From assembly GCF_002993975.1 (NCBI RefSeq), contig NZ_POSO01000002.1:62232-126231 (forward strand): 64,000 bases of DNA, read 5' to 3'. This stretch comes from Apilactobacillus micheneri. GTDB lineage: Bacteria; Bacillota; Bacilli; Lactobacillales; Lactobacillaceae. Position 1 is the stretch's first letter. Each line of letters starts with the position of its first letter. Position numbers and translations under genes: made by a program. Under the pieces are notes generated by a model, which did no database searches, was not told where the DNA came from, and saw only the letters and a program-made list of their open reading frames with translations. This document shows positions 46,130 to 55,417 of the stretch, in pieces.

Positions 46130-46504
46130 TATCATTCACCTCATTCATTATTCCTGATCTATAAATAATCCTATTAATAAGCAAATTATTAATATCATCT
46201 TGTTTAAATTTTTTATACCAATTTGATATTATTAATTGAATTTGTTTGTTTCGAGGACATAATTCCATTAACGCAATCAAAATTATATCTAAGTCTGAGC
46301 TTATTTCTTTCATACTTAGACTTGAATTTAAAACAGATGAAAACATTTTTAATTTACTACCAAATTGAGCATATAGACTTCCTCTTAATAATCCAGTGGC
46401 TTTAACTAAGTCATCTATAGATGTAGCTTCATAACCTTTCTTAATAAAAATTTTTTCATTTTTTCTGTAACTTCTGATAAATTATATTTTTTATTTCTTC
46501 CCAT
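46119..46504 (-). pseudogene. TetR-family regulator, frameshifted in an A run
   Basis: ATG 46504 reads MGRNKKYNLSEVTEK and then leaves frame. One base away the frame gives NEKIFIKKGYEATSIDDL, VKATGLLRGSLYAQFGSK and KMFSSVLN, an unmistakable TetR helix-turn-helix. Restoring one A in the six-A run at 46459-46464 joins the two. Even joined, the protein would be only about 128 aa against a usual 180-200, so the ligand-binding half is also short. The only sizeable remaining ORF begins at ATG 46346, after the HTH. Confidence 0.78.
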
Positions 46505-46522
46505 ATCTATATATTATCTTTT

Positions 46523-46538
46523 TTGACTAAATAGTCAA
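46523..46538. promoter_or_regulatory. TetR-type palindromic operator
   Basis: TTGACTA-AA-TAGTCAA, a perfect 7-bp inverted repeat 18 bp before the tetR ATG at 46504, in the expected place for self-repression. Its TTGACTA also resembles a -35 hexamer. Confidence 0.65.
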
Positions 46539-46549
46539 ATATATTGTAA

Positions 46550-46578
46550 TAAAAAAGAGTTCTTTTAAAACTCTTTTT
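46550..46578 (-). terminator. Rho-independent terminator of the TauE/SafE gene
   Basis: 11-bp stem AAAAAAGAGTT with AACTCTTTTTT around a 7-nt loop at the stop of the gene ending at 46578. Confidence 0.85.
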
Positions 46579-47312
46579 TAGATTGAAGTAAAAGCCATGA
46601 TTAGCATAATAACTCCCATAACCGGTCTTAATACCTTAGTAACCTTATTAGGATCATATTTTGATAATAAGTAAGGCATAATTGCGGCGCCAATAATTGC
46701 TCCAATTAATAACATTGTCCCTGCATACCAAGCAACATGGCCTGTTGAAGCATGGGACAAGAAGCCAACAATTGATGTAATAATCAAAATATAAGATGAA
46801 GTTGCCGCTGCTTCTTGCATGGTTAATCCCATAACCAATAACCCACTAACAATTGGACCACCACCAGACATGCCAGCAATACCGACCATTAATCCAGATA
46901 ATGTCCCATAAAAATATGCTACTTTAGGATTTAATTGTTTTTGCTTTTTACTAGGATGAAAAGATTGATATAAAACTTGAATTCCTAAGATGAAAAAGAC
47001 GATAAAAATAAGCCAAGAATAAACACTTTCAGGAATAAATTTCGATAAAATACTCCCTATAATGGTAAATGGCACAGCTGTCATTAACATGCGATTACCA
47101 TATTTAAATTTCATATTACCAGTGCGATAATGACTGTATGAACCAATTAACAATGAAGGAATTGAAGTATACAAAGAAGTTGCTGCCGCAGTTGCTGGGG
47201 ATGCGCCTACTAATGAAGTTAAAATTCCCAAATAAAGAGCAGCTCCGCCACCACCCATAATGATGACAAAGCCACCAATAATAAAGCCTAAAAATAATAA
47301 TATAAATGTCAC
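46578..47312 (-). CDS. TauE/SafE family sulfite/anion exporter-like permease
   Basis: 244 aa, about seven to eight helices. Both family half-repeats are visible: GGGGAALYLGILTSLVGASPATAAATSLYTSIPS (N half) and LSGLMVGIAGMSGGGPIVSGLLVMGLTMQEAAATSS (C half), quoted here in part. GTG start at 47312 with AAAGGT 8 nt upstream. The family moves sulfite, sulfoacetate or other organosulfur anions; the substrate here cannot be told. It lies between a broken tetR and CPBP proteases with terminators on both sides, so it is its own unit. Confidence 0.85.
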   Translation of the reverse strand: MTFILLFLGFIIGGFVIIMGGGGAALYLGILTSLVGASPATAAATSLYTSIPSLLIGSYSHYRTGNMKFKYGNRMLMTAVPFTIIGSILSKFIPESVYSWLIFIVFFILGIQVLYQSFHPSKKQKQLNPKVAYFYGTLSGLMVGIAGMSGGGPIVSGLLVMGLTMQEAAATSSYILIITSIVGFLSHASTGHVAWYAGTMLLIGAIIGAAIMPYLLSKYDPNKVTKVLRPVMGVIMLIMAFTSI

Positions 47313-47327
47313 ATAAATCGACCTTTC

Positions 47328-47358
47328 TAATGAAAAAAGATGATCTCTAAATGAGATA
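47328..47358 (-). terminator. Probable Rho-independent terminator
   Basis: AAAGATG-ATCTC pairs with GAGAT-ACATCTTT (one bulge) just after the stop at 47364. Confidence 0.65.
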
Positions 47359-47363
47359 CATCT

Positions 47364-48128
47364 TTATTTTTTCTCTATTTTTTGTAATAACAAATTATTT
47401 TCAAAATGGAAACAAACAATCCAAATAGCAATGCTAGCTTGAATTGCCAGAATAATAAATTCCATAAATATATCTTGACCGTTAACCGACATATAATTAG
47501 TTTCTGGCATTCCTTGTTTTAAAGTAGCAAAAAAGTCCCAAATAAAATGGGTTGCAATTGGAATAAATAAACTACCAGATTTGACATAAATCGCACCTAA
47601 TATCATTCCAAGTCCTACTGCATTCATAACTTGCAATGTCGTAAAACCAAATGATTGGTGTAACAAGTTAATGTAATGGAAACATCCAAATACAACTCCT
47701 GAAATTCCTAAAGCAATTGAAACATTCACATAAGTTTGTTTAAATCTTGTAATTTTTTCTAAAATCCATCCCATGATAACTCCACGGAACATAATTTCTT
47801 CCGGTAATGCAGCGATAATTCCTACATCCAAAGCGGTCCAGAAATATTTTGTTTTTAATGATAAAACTACAACTAACAAACAAATAAATATAAAAATTTG
47901 CCACCCAAATTCAGAAAAATTAGGTTTTAAATATAATTTTTGGCTGAATAGATAGTGATTCAATATCAATATCACAAAGATAGATAAAATCTTGTAAATG
48001 TTTAAATCCAGCATGTAATGATTGGTAAGAATGCTTTCATGAAATATAAGTCGATATATCCCACTATAAATTAGCGGTAAAATTACCGAATCGAAAAGCA
48101 TTTCCAAAAATAAAATTAATGGAATCAT
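47364..48128 (-). CDS. CPBP-family intramembrane metalloprotease
   Basis: 254 aa polytopic protein of the Abi/CAAX-protease (CPBP) family. The three metal-site motifs are present: PEEIMFRG (Glu-Glu plus Arg), FGCFHYIN and ATHFIWDF. Start uncertain: the ATG at 48128 has no good ribosome-binding site. The frame is open upstream (KKINPKWQWT) toward an AGGAAG near 48175, but without an ATG, GTG or TTG. Some family members confer bacteriocin self-immunity or process surface proteins; nothing here shows which. A second CPBP gene lies directly upstream. Confidence 0.82.
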   Translation of the reverse strand: MIPLILFLEMLFDSVILPLIYSGIYRLIFHESILTNHYMLDLNIYKILSIFVILILNHYLFSQKLYLKPNFSEFGWQIFIFICLLVVVLSLKTKYFWTALDVGIIAALPEEIMFRGVIMGWILEKITRFKQTYVNVSIALGISGVVFGCFHYINLLHQSFGFTTLQVMNAVGLGMILGAIYVKSGSLFIPIATHFIWDFFATLKQGMPETNYMSVNGQDIFMEFIILAIQASIAIWIVCFHFENNLLLQKIEKK

Positions 48129-48190
48129 TGTCCATTGCCATTTAGGATTAATTTTCTTGATTAAAATATAATCACTTCCTGTATGTAAAT

Positions 48191-48892
48191 TTAAAATAAC
48201 ATTTTAACCATAATAATAGCAGATATTAGATTATTCAGCATATGCAAAGCAATTGATACTTTTAAATTATTAGTTTGTTTATATAAATAAGCTAAGAAGA
48301 AACCAATTTGTGCATATATTAAGAAAAAGAAAATATTTAAACTAGTATTATGTGCTAATCCAAAAAGCACCCCACTAACAATAATAGGTAACCATTTAAA
48401 TTTAGGTGCAAACAGTGCATCCATTAAATATCCTCTAAAAACCAATTCTTCTAAAATTGGACTAAAGATAATAATACCAAAAAGCATTAATATAACTGTT
48501 AAATTATTAGTAGAGAGCATATCTTGTAAATTTTGTTGATTGCCACTGGTTGATTGGTGGTAAAACATCGTACTTAAAAGTGATAATAATCCTTCAATTA
48601 AATGCGATAAAACGTAGGCAATAATGATCATTTTCCAGTTAGCTTTAGTAATTGGTTGTTTAATACTATTTTGCCCATGCTTTTTATAACTAATATATGC
48701 AACCCAAATCATCAAAAAGTAAATTACAAAAAATAAGATAGATAAAATGATTTTCATATAAATACTACTTTGATTAGATAATGCAAAAATTGGTATAAAT
48801 TGTGGTCCCAAAAAAATCATAAAAAATAACAAAAGAAAAATAATAATACGATTGAATAATTTATCAAAAGACCAGAAATTTGATTTGTTCAT
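48191..48892 (-). CDS. CPBP-family intramembrane metalloprotease
   Basis: 233 aa, about six to seven helices. Motifs EELVFRG, FGLAHNTSLN and LHMLNN supply the conserved Glu, His and Asn/His ligands. The N-terminal Lys/Arg-rich loop before helix 1 suits a cytosolic N-terminus. It is followed 62 nt later by another CPBP gene, forming a tandem pair of diverged members (overall similarity low). No bacteriocin gene is seen nearby. Confidence 0.88.
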   Translation of the reverse strand: MNKSNFWSFDKLFNRIIIFLLLFFMIFLGPQFIPIFALSNQSSIYMKIILSILFFVIYFLMIWVAYISYKKHGQNSIKQPITKANWKMIIIAYVLSHLIEGLLSLLSTMFYHQSTSGNQQNLQDMLSTNNLTVILMLFGIIIFSPILEELVFRGYLMDALFAPKFKWLPIIVSGVLFGLAHNTSLNIFFFLIYAQIGFFLAYLYKQTNNLKVSIALHMLNNLISAIIMVKMLF

Positions 48893-48907
48893 TTATCGTT
48901 CACTCCT

Positions 48908-48952
48908 AAAAAATAACTTATTATGACAATGTTATCATAATAAGTTATTTTT
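48908..48952 (-). terminator. Rho-independent terminator of menA
   Basis: Perfect 19-bp stem (48908-48926 with 48934-48952) with a 7-nt loop, 17 nt past the menA stop. Confidence 0.9.
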
Positions 48953-48968
48953 TAATTTTTATGTTTAT

Positions 48969-49877
48969 TTAAATATATAAAATTGCCGCATAAATAACCA
49001 ACGCAATTGTGGTTAATGTTAAGAACCAATTAATATTTTGCACAGTTAAACCAAAGGTTTCAGTTTTAACTTGTTTTTTAAAGAAGATTTTTGTATTGGT
49101 CCAAACTTTAGGAATACTAATTAAAACTAATAACATCGTCCATGGTAACCATTGGAAAATAACTGAAACTACAATGCTGACATACATTAAAACATAGTAA
49201 GCAGCATAAAGTTTTAAAGCATTATCTTTCCCAATTCGAGCAACAATTGTCATTCGATGTAAATCGATGTCGTCTTGCTCATCACAAATATTATTAGCCA
49301 ATACCATATTAGTAATGGAAAAAATAGTTAATCCAGAAGCTATAATGGCGGTTATTAATAATCCCAAATTAATTTCATTTAATGGAACATTGATTAAAAT
49401 ACAAGCAAAGGTAATCCCAATTCCCATTGTAAAACCTGAAGCAAAGTCACCAAAACGAGTAGTTGATAATGAATGCTTCCCAGCTGAATAGAAAAAGGCT
49501 ACCAAAAAGCCCCAAAGACCAATCAATAATAACCAATATGTAGTAATGAATACTAAGTAAATTCCTAAAACAGCAATTAAAATTGCTAAAGAAATATCTA
49601 AACGAGTTGCTTTAGTAATTGATAAGCCCTTAACTCGCGTATTTTCAATAAATCCATGGGCACTATGTTTAACCGCTTTTTTATAATCTTCTAAGTTATC
49701 TGTAACGTTGGTAAACATGTGCATAAGCAAAGCAATAATCAAAAATAGTAATGAGTGCCAAATATTGATTGAACCAAAATTACCAAGCACAAAAGTAATC
49801 CCCAATAGAAAGGCAAAAATGGTAGTTAACAATGGTCCTAAGACTATTAAATTCAAATATTCTTTAATGTGAATCAT
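48969..49877 (-). CDS. menA: UbiA prenyltransferase, MenA-like (DHNA polyprenyltransferase)
   Basis: 302 aa, eight to nine helices. Both Asp-rich UbiA motifs are present: NVTDNLEDYKK (near 54-64) and NNICDEQDDIDLHR (near 193-206), which bind Mg-diphosphate of the polyprenyl donor. MenA joins a polyprenyl tail to 1,4-dihydroxy-2-naphthoate to make demethylmenaquinone. It is divergent from ndh-cydABCD, and a polyprenyl diphosphate synthase closes that cluster, so its product is the likely quinone used by Ndh and cytochrome bd. A TTGTAT..TATAAT pair (spacer about 18) precedes it. Confidence 0.88.
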   Translation of the reverse strand: MIHIKEYLNLIVLGPLLTTIFAFLLGITFVLGNFGSINIWHSLLFLIIALLMHMFTNVTDNLEDYKKAVKHSAHGFIENTRVKGLSITKATRLDISLAILIAVLGIYLVFITTYWLLLIGLWGFLVAFFYSAGKHSLSTTRFGDFASGFTMGIGITFACILINVPLNEINLGLLITAIIASGLTIFSITNMVLANNICDEQDDIDLHRMTIVARIGKDNALKLYAAYYVLMYVSIVVSVIFQWLPWTMLLVLISIPKVWTNTKIFFKKQVKTETFGLTVQNINWFLTLTTIALVIYAAILYI

Positions 49878-49993
49878 CTCCTATAAAAGTTTCTCAATAA
49901 TATTATAAATTATACAACAATTATTATACAAATGGTGCCGATTTATCATATAATGTAGTGATGTAGATAATTTTAATAGAAGAAGGGGATAAA

Positions 49994-51175
49994 ATGAAAG
50001 AAGTCGTTGTATTAGGCGGTGGATTTGCTGGTCTTCGTGCTTGCAGATTACTAGCTAAAAGTAAACTAGATATTAAAATTACTTTAGTTAACAATAATGA
50101 TTATCATTATGATGCAACAGCATTACATACTGTTTCAGCTGGTACTAGTGCACCAGAACAAATCACAATGAAAATAGAAAACTGTATTAGCCCTAAGGTT
50201 AATTTCATAAAAGACACTGTTACTAATATTGACCATGATAATAAAGTTGTTTCTTTAGAAAATAATGGTCAAATTAAATTTGATTACCTATTTAATGCAT
50301 TAGGTTTTGAATCTGAAACCTTTGGTACTCCTGGTGCTGATCAATATGGGTTACAAATTTGGAACATGAAGAGTGGTATTCAAAATATTCAAAAGATTGA
50401 AGATAATCTTAAAGAATACCGTAAATCAAAAGATAAAAGTTACTTATCATTTGCAGTTATTGGTGGTGGCTTCACTGGAATTGAACTATTAGGTGAACTT
50501 GCATATCAACTACCAAAATGGGCTAAAGAATGTGATTGTGATGCCAATGATTTCACAATCACTTGCATTGCTCCTAACTGTATTCCAATGTTTGATAAAA
50601 AATTAGTAGATTTTGCTTTAGATTACTTACATTCTAAGGGTGTAAAGTTTATTATTGATAAAGATGCTAAAGCAAAAGAAATCACTGCTGACGGTGTTTA
50701 TTATGGTGAAGATAATAAATTTGTTCCTGCTAAAACAACTTTCTGGACTACCGGAGTTAAAGGTAACACTATAATTAAAGAAGCTGGTTATGATCAAAAA
50801 CGTAACCGAGTAGTTGTTAATGACACCATGGCGTTAGACACCTACCCTGATGAATATTTAATTGGAGATGTTTCAGCAGTTATGGACAAAGAAACTAATC
50901 GTCCATATCCAACTACTGGTCAAATCTCAATTCAAGAAGCTTCAATTGCAGTTGCTAACTTAAAAGCTCGTTTGAATAATACAAAGAAAGTTCCATTTAG
51001 CTACAAGTCATTAGGAACAGTTTGTTCACTAGGTCCTACAATGGGCATTGCTGAATTACCATTAGGTAAAAAGACAATGAAATTAAAAGGACACAAAGTA
51101 GCCTTATTAAAACACTTAGTTAGAATGAACACTGCTTTCGAAATTGCTGGCGCTAAATCCGCAATTCAAAATTAA
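49994..51175 (+). CDS. ndh: Type II NADH dehydrogenase
   Basis: 393 aa flavoprotein at the inner face of the membrane. It passes electrons from NADH to quinone without pumping. FAD-binding GGGFAGLRA (8-16) and NADH-binding VIGGGFTGIEL (155-165) Rossmann motifs, then the family's GDVSAV FAD segment. AAGGGG lies 6 nt before the ATG. First gene of ndh-cydA-cydB-cydD-cydC with gaps of 17 nt or less up to cydB. In fructophilic or heterofermentative lactobacilli it would reoxidise NADH using oxygen when heme is supplied. Confidence 0.94.
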   Translation: MKEVVVLGGGFAGLRACRLLAKSKLDIKITLVNNNDYHYDATALHTVSAGTSAPEQITMKIENCISPKVNFIKDTVTNIDHDNKVVSLENNGQIKFDYLFNALGFESETFGTPGADQYGLQIWNMKSGIQNIQKIEDNLKEYRKSKDKSYLSFAVIGGGFTGIELLGELAYQLPKWAKECDCDANDFTITCIAPNCIPMFDKKLVDFALDYLHSKGVKFIIDKDAKAKEITADGVYYGEDNKFVPAKTTFWTTGVKGNTIIKEAGYDQKRNRVVVNDTMALDTYPDEYLIGDVSAVMDKETNRPYPTTGQISIQEASIAVANLKARLNNTKKVPFSYKSLGTVCSLGPTMGIAELPLGKKTMKLKGHKVALLKHLVRMNTAFEIAGAKSAIQN

Positions 51176-51192
51176 GGAGGAAAATATAGACA

Positions 51193-52629
51193 ATGTTTGA
51201 TTTCGCATTAAACGTTCTACCGTTTGCACGTTTTCAATTTGCTATGACAACCATTTTCCATTACTTCTTTATTCCTATGTCAATTGGAATTGGTTTGTCT
51301 GTATGTATTATGGAAACCATGTATGCAATCACTAAGAACAAAATTTATCAAACTATGACGAAGTTCTGGGGAAGAATTTTCCTACTTGCTTTCGCTGTAG
51401 GTGTTGTTACCGGTCTGATTCAAGAATTCCAATTCGGGATGAACTGGTCCCAATATGCAAGATTTATGGGTGATATTTTTGGTGCCCCACTTGCAATTGA
51501 AGCTTTATTAGCATTCTTCTTAGAATCTACATTCTTAGGAGTATGGATGTTCACTTGGGATAAATTTAAACCAGCATGGCATGCTTTAATGATTTGGTTA
51601 GTATTCTTAGCTTCCACTGCATCAGCTTTATGGATTTTAACTGCTAACTCATTTATGCAACATCCCGTTGGTTACAAATTAACTTCTTCTGGACATGTTG
51701 AAATGACTAGTTTTAAAGCTTTACTTACTAATCAACAATTATGGTATGAATTCCCTCACGTTATTTCAAGTTGTATTGTTACTGGTTCATTTATTGTTGC
51801 TGGTACTTCTGCTTGGATGATTTTCCGTAAAAAGTCAGTTGGCTTCTTCAGAAAATCAATGCGTCTTGGATTAGTTCTTGGAATCGTCGGTTGTTTAGGT
51901 GCTGTTACTTCTGGTGATTTACAATCAGGTTATTTGATTAAAGATCAACCTATGAAATTCGCTGCATCTGAAGGTATTTATAATCATACCGAAAACCCTG
52001 CTCCTTGGTCTGTTTTTCAATTAACTAATACTAAAACTCACAAGGAATATGGAAAGATTGAAGTTCCATATATGCTAAGTTTCCTTTCATACCACAAATT
52101 TAGTGGTTCTGTTGCTGGGATGGATGAAGCTAACCGTGCTTTACACAAGCAATATGATGGTAAATTTGGTAAGAATATGGATTATTCACTTAATGTAAAT
52201 GTTCTATTCTTTGCATTTAGACTAATGGCTGCTGGATTTGGTGGTCTAACATTAATCTCATTATTAGGACTATGGTTCTCAAGAAGAAGAAAGAATACGA
52301 TTATAAAACAAAAGTGGTTAACATTTGTTCTATTCTTAGCTACTTTTGCTCCATTCGTTATTAATACTGGTGGTTGGTTATTTACTGAACTTGGTCGTGA
52401 CCCTTGGGTTGTTTATGGACTACTACCAATTGCTGATGCGGTATCACCAAGTACAAGTACAGCTTCAGTAATCTTTACTATTATTGTTTACTTCTTGTTA
52501 TTCGTAACACTTGCTAGTTGCATGGTCTTCTATGCTAAGAAATCCTTATACAAAGGACCAGAAAGTATCGATAAAACTATCGATTACGATAATGATGATC
52601 CATTTTCTAAGGAGGCCTTTAACAAATGA
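51193..52629 (+). CDS. cydA: Cytochrome bd ubiquinol/menaquinol oxidase subunit I
   Basis: 478 aa, nine helices. Begins MFDFALNVLPFARFQFAMTT with the heme-b595 ligand His23 (FHYFFIP) equivalent to E. coli His19. GWLFTELGRDPWVVYG is the conserved quinol-oxidase segment near the C-terminus. The Q-loop is short, as in Gram-positive enzymes. AAGGAGG precedes the ATG. Reduces O2 to water with quinol electrons. The stop overlaps cydB by 4 nt (ATGA). Confidence 0.96.
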   Translation: MFDFALNVLPFARFQFAMTTIFHYFFIPMSIGIGLSVCIMETMYAITKNKIYQTMTKFWGRIFLLAFAVGVVTGLIQEFQFGMNWSQYARFMGDIFGAPLAIEALLAFFLESTFLGVWMFTWDKFKPAWHALMIWLVFLASTASALWILTANSFMQHPVGYKLTSSGHVEMTSFKALLTNQQLWYEFPHVISSCIVTGSFIVAGTSAWMIFRKKSVGFFRKSMRLGLVLGIVGCLGAVTSGDLQSGYLIKDQPMKFAASEGIYNHTENPAPWSVFQLTNTKTHKEYGKIEVPYMLSFLSYHKFSGSVAGMDEANRALHKQYDGKFGKNMDYSLNVNVLFFAFRLMAAGFGGLTLISLLGLWFSRRRKNTIIKQKWLTFVLFLATFAPFVINTGGWLFTELGRDPWVVYGLLPIADAVSPSTSTASVIFTIIVYFLLFVTLASCMVFYAKKSLYKGPESIDKTIDYDNDDPFSKEAFNK

Positions 52630-53654
52630 GTTTCTTACAATTTTTCTGGTATGCAGTAATTTGTTTCCTATTTATTATGTTTTTAGTACTAGATGGAGCT
52701 GACTTTGGTGCTGGAATGGCATCTAAGTTATTAGCCTTTCGTCCTGCTGAAAGTAATATGATTGTTCGTTCAATCAGTCCCCACTGGGATGGAAACGAAG
52801 TATTCTTAGTTGCAGCTGGTGGTTCAATGTTTGCTACAATGCCATTTTGGTATGCTAGTCTATTCTCTGGATTCTATCTATTATTATTCTTAGTGCTAGT
52901 ATCACTAATCTTTAGAGGAGTTGCATTTGAATTTAACAATGTTGCTGAAACTCCTAAGGGTAAGAATGCTTGGATGTGGGCAACTGCTATCAGTAGTACT
53001 GCTGCACCATTCTTACTTGGTATGTTATTTACAGCAATGATTCAACCAGTTCCAATGGATAATCATGGAAATATTTTTGTTGGATTATTCAATGTTATCA
53101 ATCCTCTTTCAGTATTAGGTGGCATTGCAGTTACTGCATTATGCTTATATCAAGGACTACATTTCTTCATCTTACATGCAAATGGAATTATGAGATATCG
53201 TGCTGCCAGCTTAGCAGGTAACCTATATTGGGCTGCTTACCCTGTTGAAGTCCTATTCGCAATTGCATTGTTCTTTGAAACTAATTTCTTTGAAGATCAT
53301 TTATTGAGTACCTTAGTATTATTAGTACTAATTGTTCTAACAACTGCTTGGGGTCATCTATCAACTGGAATGCACAAAGAAGTCCAAGCATATATTGCTA
53401 ACTCATTAACAATTGCATGTGTTGTCTTATTAGTATTTGTTGGATTATTCCCACATGTATTAATTGCACAAAATCCAGTTAACTCATTATTAATTAAAAA
53501 CGTTTCTTCTTCTCCACTTACCTTAACTGTAGTTACTATTGTTTTATGTATTCTATTACCAATTCTAACTGCATACTTCATTTGGAGTTATGTAATTCAA
53601 TGGAAACGTCATGATTTATCAGAATTCGAAAACACCGATAAGGGTGCCTACTAG
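52626..53654 (+). CDS. cydB: Cytochrome bd oxidase subunit II
   Basis: 342 aa, eight to nine helices. FLVLDGADFGAGM (residues about 17-29) is the subunit II signature, followed by SPHWDGNEVFLVAAGGSMFA. Begins within the cydA stop codon, with GGAGG inside cydA, so translation is coupled. Confidence 0.96.
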   Translation: MSFLQFFWYAVICFLFIMFLVLDGADFGAGMASKLLAFRPAESNMIVRSISPHWDGNEVFLVAAGGSMFATMPFWYASLFSGFYLLLFLVLVSLIFRGVAFEFNNVAETPKGKNAWMWATAISSTAAPFLLGMLFTAMIQPVPMDNHGNIFVGLFNVINPLSVLGGIAVTALCLYQGLHFFILHANGIMRYRAASLAGNLYWAAYPVEVLFAIALFFETNFFEDHLLSTLVLLVLIVLTTAWGHLSTGMHKEVQAYIANSLTIACVVLLVFVGLFPHVLIAQNPVNSLLIKNVSSSPLTLTVVTIVLCILLPILTAYFIWSYVIQWKRHDLSEFENTDKGAY

Positions 53655-53680
53655 AATTTCATATCGGGAGGAATCTTCAT

Positions 53681-55417
53681 ATGTTTAATAAAAAATTAAT
53701 GACAATTCCCGGTATCAAAAAACTAATTATTAAAATTAGCATATTAGCAGTCATTCAGGCCTTTTCAATTATTGCTGAAGCATGGTTCTTATCCAGCGCT
53801 TTAGTAAATGCCTGGATGCTTAAAAAAGTAACAGCATCGATTTATCCAATGCTGTTCTTTTTTATTGCTTTCATAATTAGATATTTGATCACTAGAATTG
53901 AAAATCAAATTACTGATAATTTTTCCGACAAAGCTAGTAATGATTTCAAAAAAGCCTTATTAGAAAAGACTTTTGAACTAGGTCCACAATCAGTTGCCAA
54001 ATTAGGTTCTGGACAATTAATTACCATTGCACTTGAAGGAATTGACCAAATTAAGAACTATTTAAATCTAATTATTTTGAAAACATTAAATTTAGCAATT
54101 ATTCCATGGATCATTTTAGTAGCTGTTTTCTTTGTGAATGCTTTATCTGGATTAGTTCTTTTATTAGTATTCCCCATCATCATCTACTTTATGATCATTT
54201 TAGGAATTGCTGCCCGTAAAAAATCAGATCAACAATATTTAAACTTTTCCAAAATGTCTAATAATTTTATTAATACTCTCCGTGGTTTAAAAACACTAAA
54301 ATTATTTGGTTTAAGTAAGATTTATGGGAAAAATATTTTTCGCGTTTCAGAAAATTATCGTAAATCGACCTTAGAAGTTTTAAAAATTGCTTTATTATCT
54401 ACTTTTACATTAGATTTTATGACTACTATTTCAATTGCGATTGTTGCGGTCATTTTAGGAGTTAGATTAATTAATGGTTCCGTATTATTATTCCCTGCAC
54501 TATTTGCATTAATTACTGCTCCTGATTACTTCTTACCATTAAGAGATTATGGAAATGATTATCATGCCACTTTAGATGGTAAGAATGCTTTAGATCATCT
54601 AATTAGCATTTTAGATACTCCATCTCCTAAGGCACAAAAAGAATTAAAACAATTCAAAACTTGGAATCAAAAATCAACCCTAAAAGCTGATCATTTATCT
54701 TTTCAATATGATAAGGATAGTGATAAAGGTATAAAAGATGTTTCATTTAACTTTACTGGTCATTTAAAGGTTGGAATTGTTGGCCAATCTGGTTCTGGTA
54801 AATCCACCATGTTGAACTTATTAGGTGGTTGGCTACAACCAGAAGATAAAACTAACTTTAAAATTAATGGTGAAAAAACTGATAGTTTAGCGCAATTTGC
54901 TTGGCAAAAACACCTTAGTTACATTCCACAAAATCCCTACCTATTTTCTGGAACAATTGCTGAAAATATCGCTTTTTATGCTCCTAATGCTAATACCGAT
55001 GATATTAAAAAAGCTGCTCAAAGCGCTGGTCTTGAAGAATTTATTAATTCATTAAAAGATGGTATGAATACTATCATTGGTCGTGGTGGCCGTGGAGTGT
55101 CTGGTGGTCAAGCCCAAAGAATTGCTTTAGCCAGAGTCTTATTAGACCAACGTGAAATTATTCTTTTAGATGAACCAACTGCGCACTTAGATATCGAAAC
55201 TGAATATGAATTAAAACAAACCATGTTACCAATTTTCAAAGATCATTTAGTAATCTTCGCTACTCATCGTCTCCACTGGATGAACGAGATGGATTATATT
55301 TTGGTAATGGAAAACGGTAAGTTAGTTGAACAAGGTAATCCTAAAAAGTTATTAAAACAGTCAGGTAAATATCGCCAATTAGTTGATGAAATCAGAGGTG
55401 AAGATAATAATGCGTAA
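53681..55417 (+). CDS. cydD: ABC transporter CydD (cytochrome bd assembly)
   Basis: 578 aa half-transporter: six-helix membrane domain (about 1-310), then ATPase with Walker A GQSGSGKST (about 367-375), signature VSGGQAQRIALARV and Walker B IILLDEPT. With CydC it exports thiols (cysteine/glutathione in E. coli) needed for cytochrome bd maturation; recent work also links it to heme. GGAGG lies 9 nt before the ATG. Confidence 0.94.
   Translation: MFNKKLMTIPGIKKLIIKISILAVIQAFSIIAEAWFLSSALVNAWMLKKVTASIYPMLFFFIAFIIRYLITRIENQITDNFSDKASNDFKKALLEKTFELGPQSVAKLGSGQLITIALEGIDQIKNYLNLIILKTLNLAIIPWIILVAVFFVNALSGLVLLLVFPIIIYFMIILGIAARKKSDQQYLNFSKMSNNFINTLRGLKTLKLFGLSKIYGKNIFRVSENYRKSTLEVLKIALLSTFTLDFMTTISIAIVAVILGVRLINGSVLLFPALFALITAPDYFLPLRDYGNDYHATLDGKNALDHLISILDTPSPKAQKELKQFKTWNQKSTLKADHLSFQYDKDSDKGIKDVSFNFTGHLKVGIVGQSGSGKSTMLNLLGGWLQPEDKTNFKINGEKTDSLAQFAWQKHLSYIPQNPYLFSGTIAENIAFYAPNANTDDIKKAAQSAGLEEFINSLKDGMNTIIGRGGRGVSGGQAQRIALARVLLDQREIILLDEPTAHLDIETEYELKQTMLPIFKDHLVIFATHRLHWMNEMDYILVMENGKLVEQGNPKKLLKQSGKYRQLVDEIRGEDNNA

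Noticed and set aside
27700-48892. Bacteriocin immunity cluster around the CPBP proteases and GNAT gene
   Set aside because: No leader peptide with a GG motif, processing peptidase or histidine kinase was found nearby.
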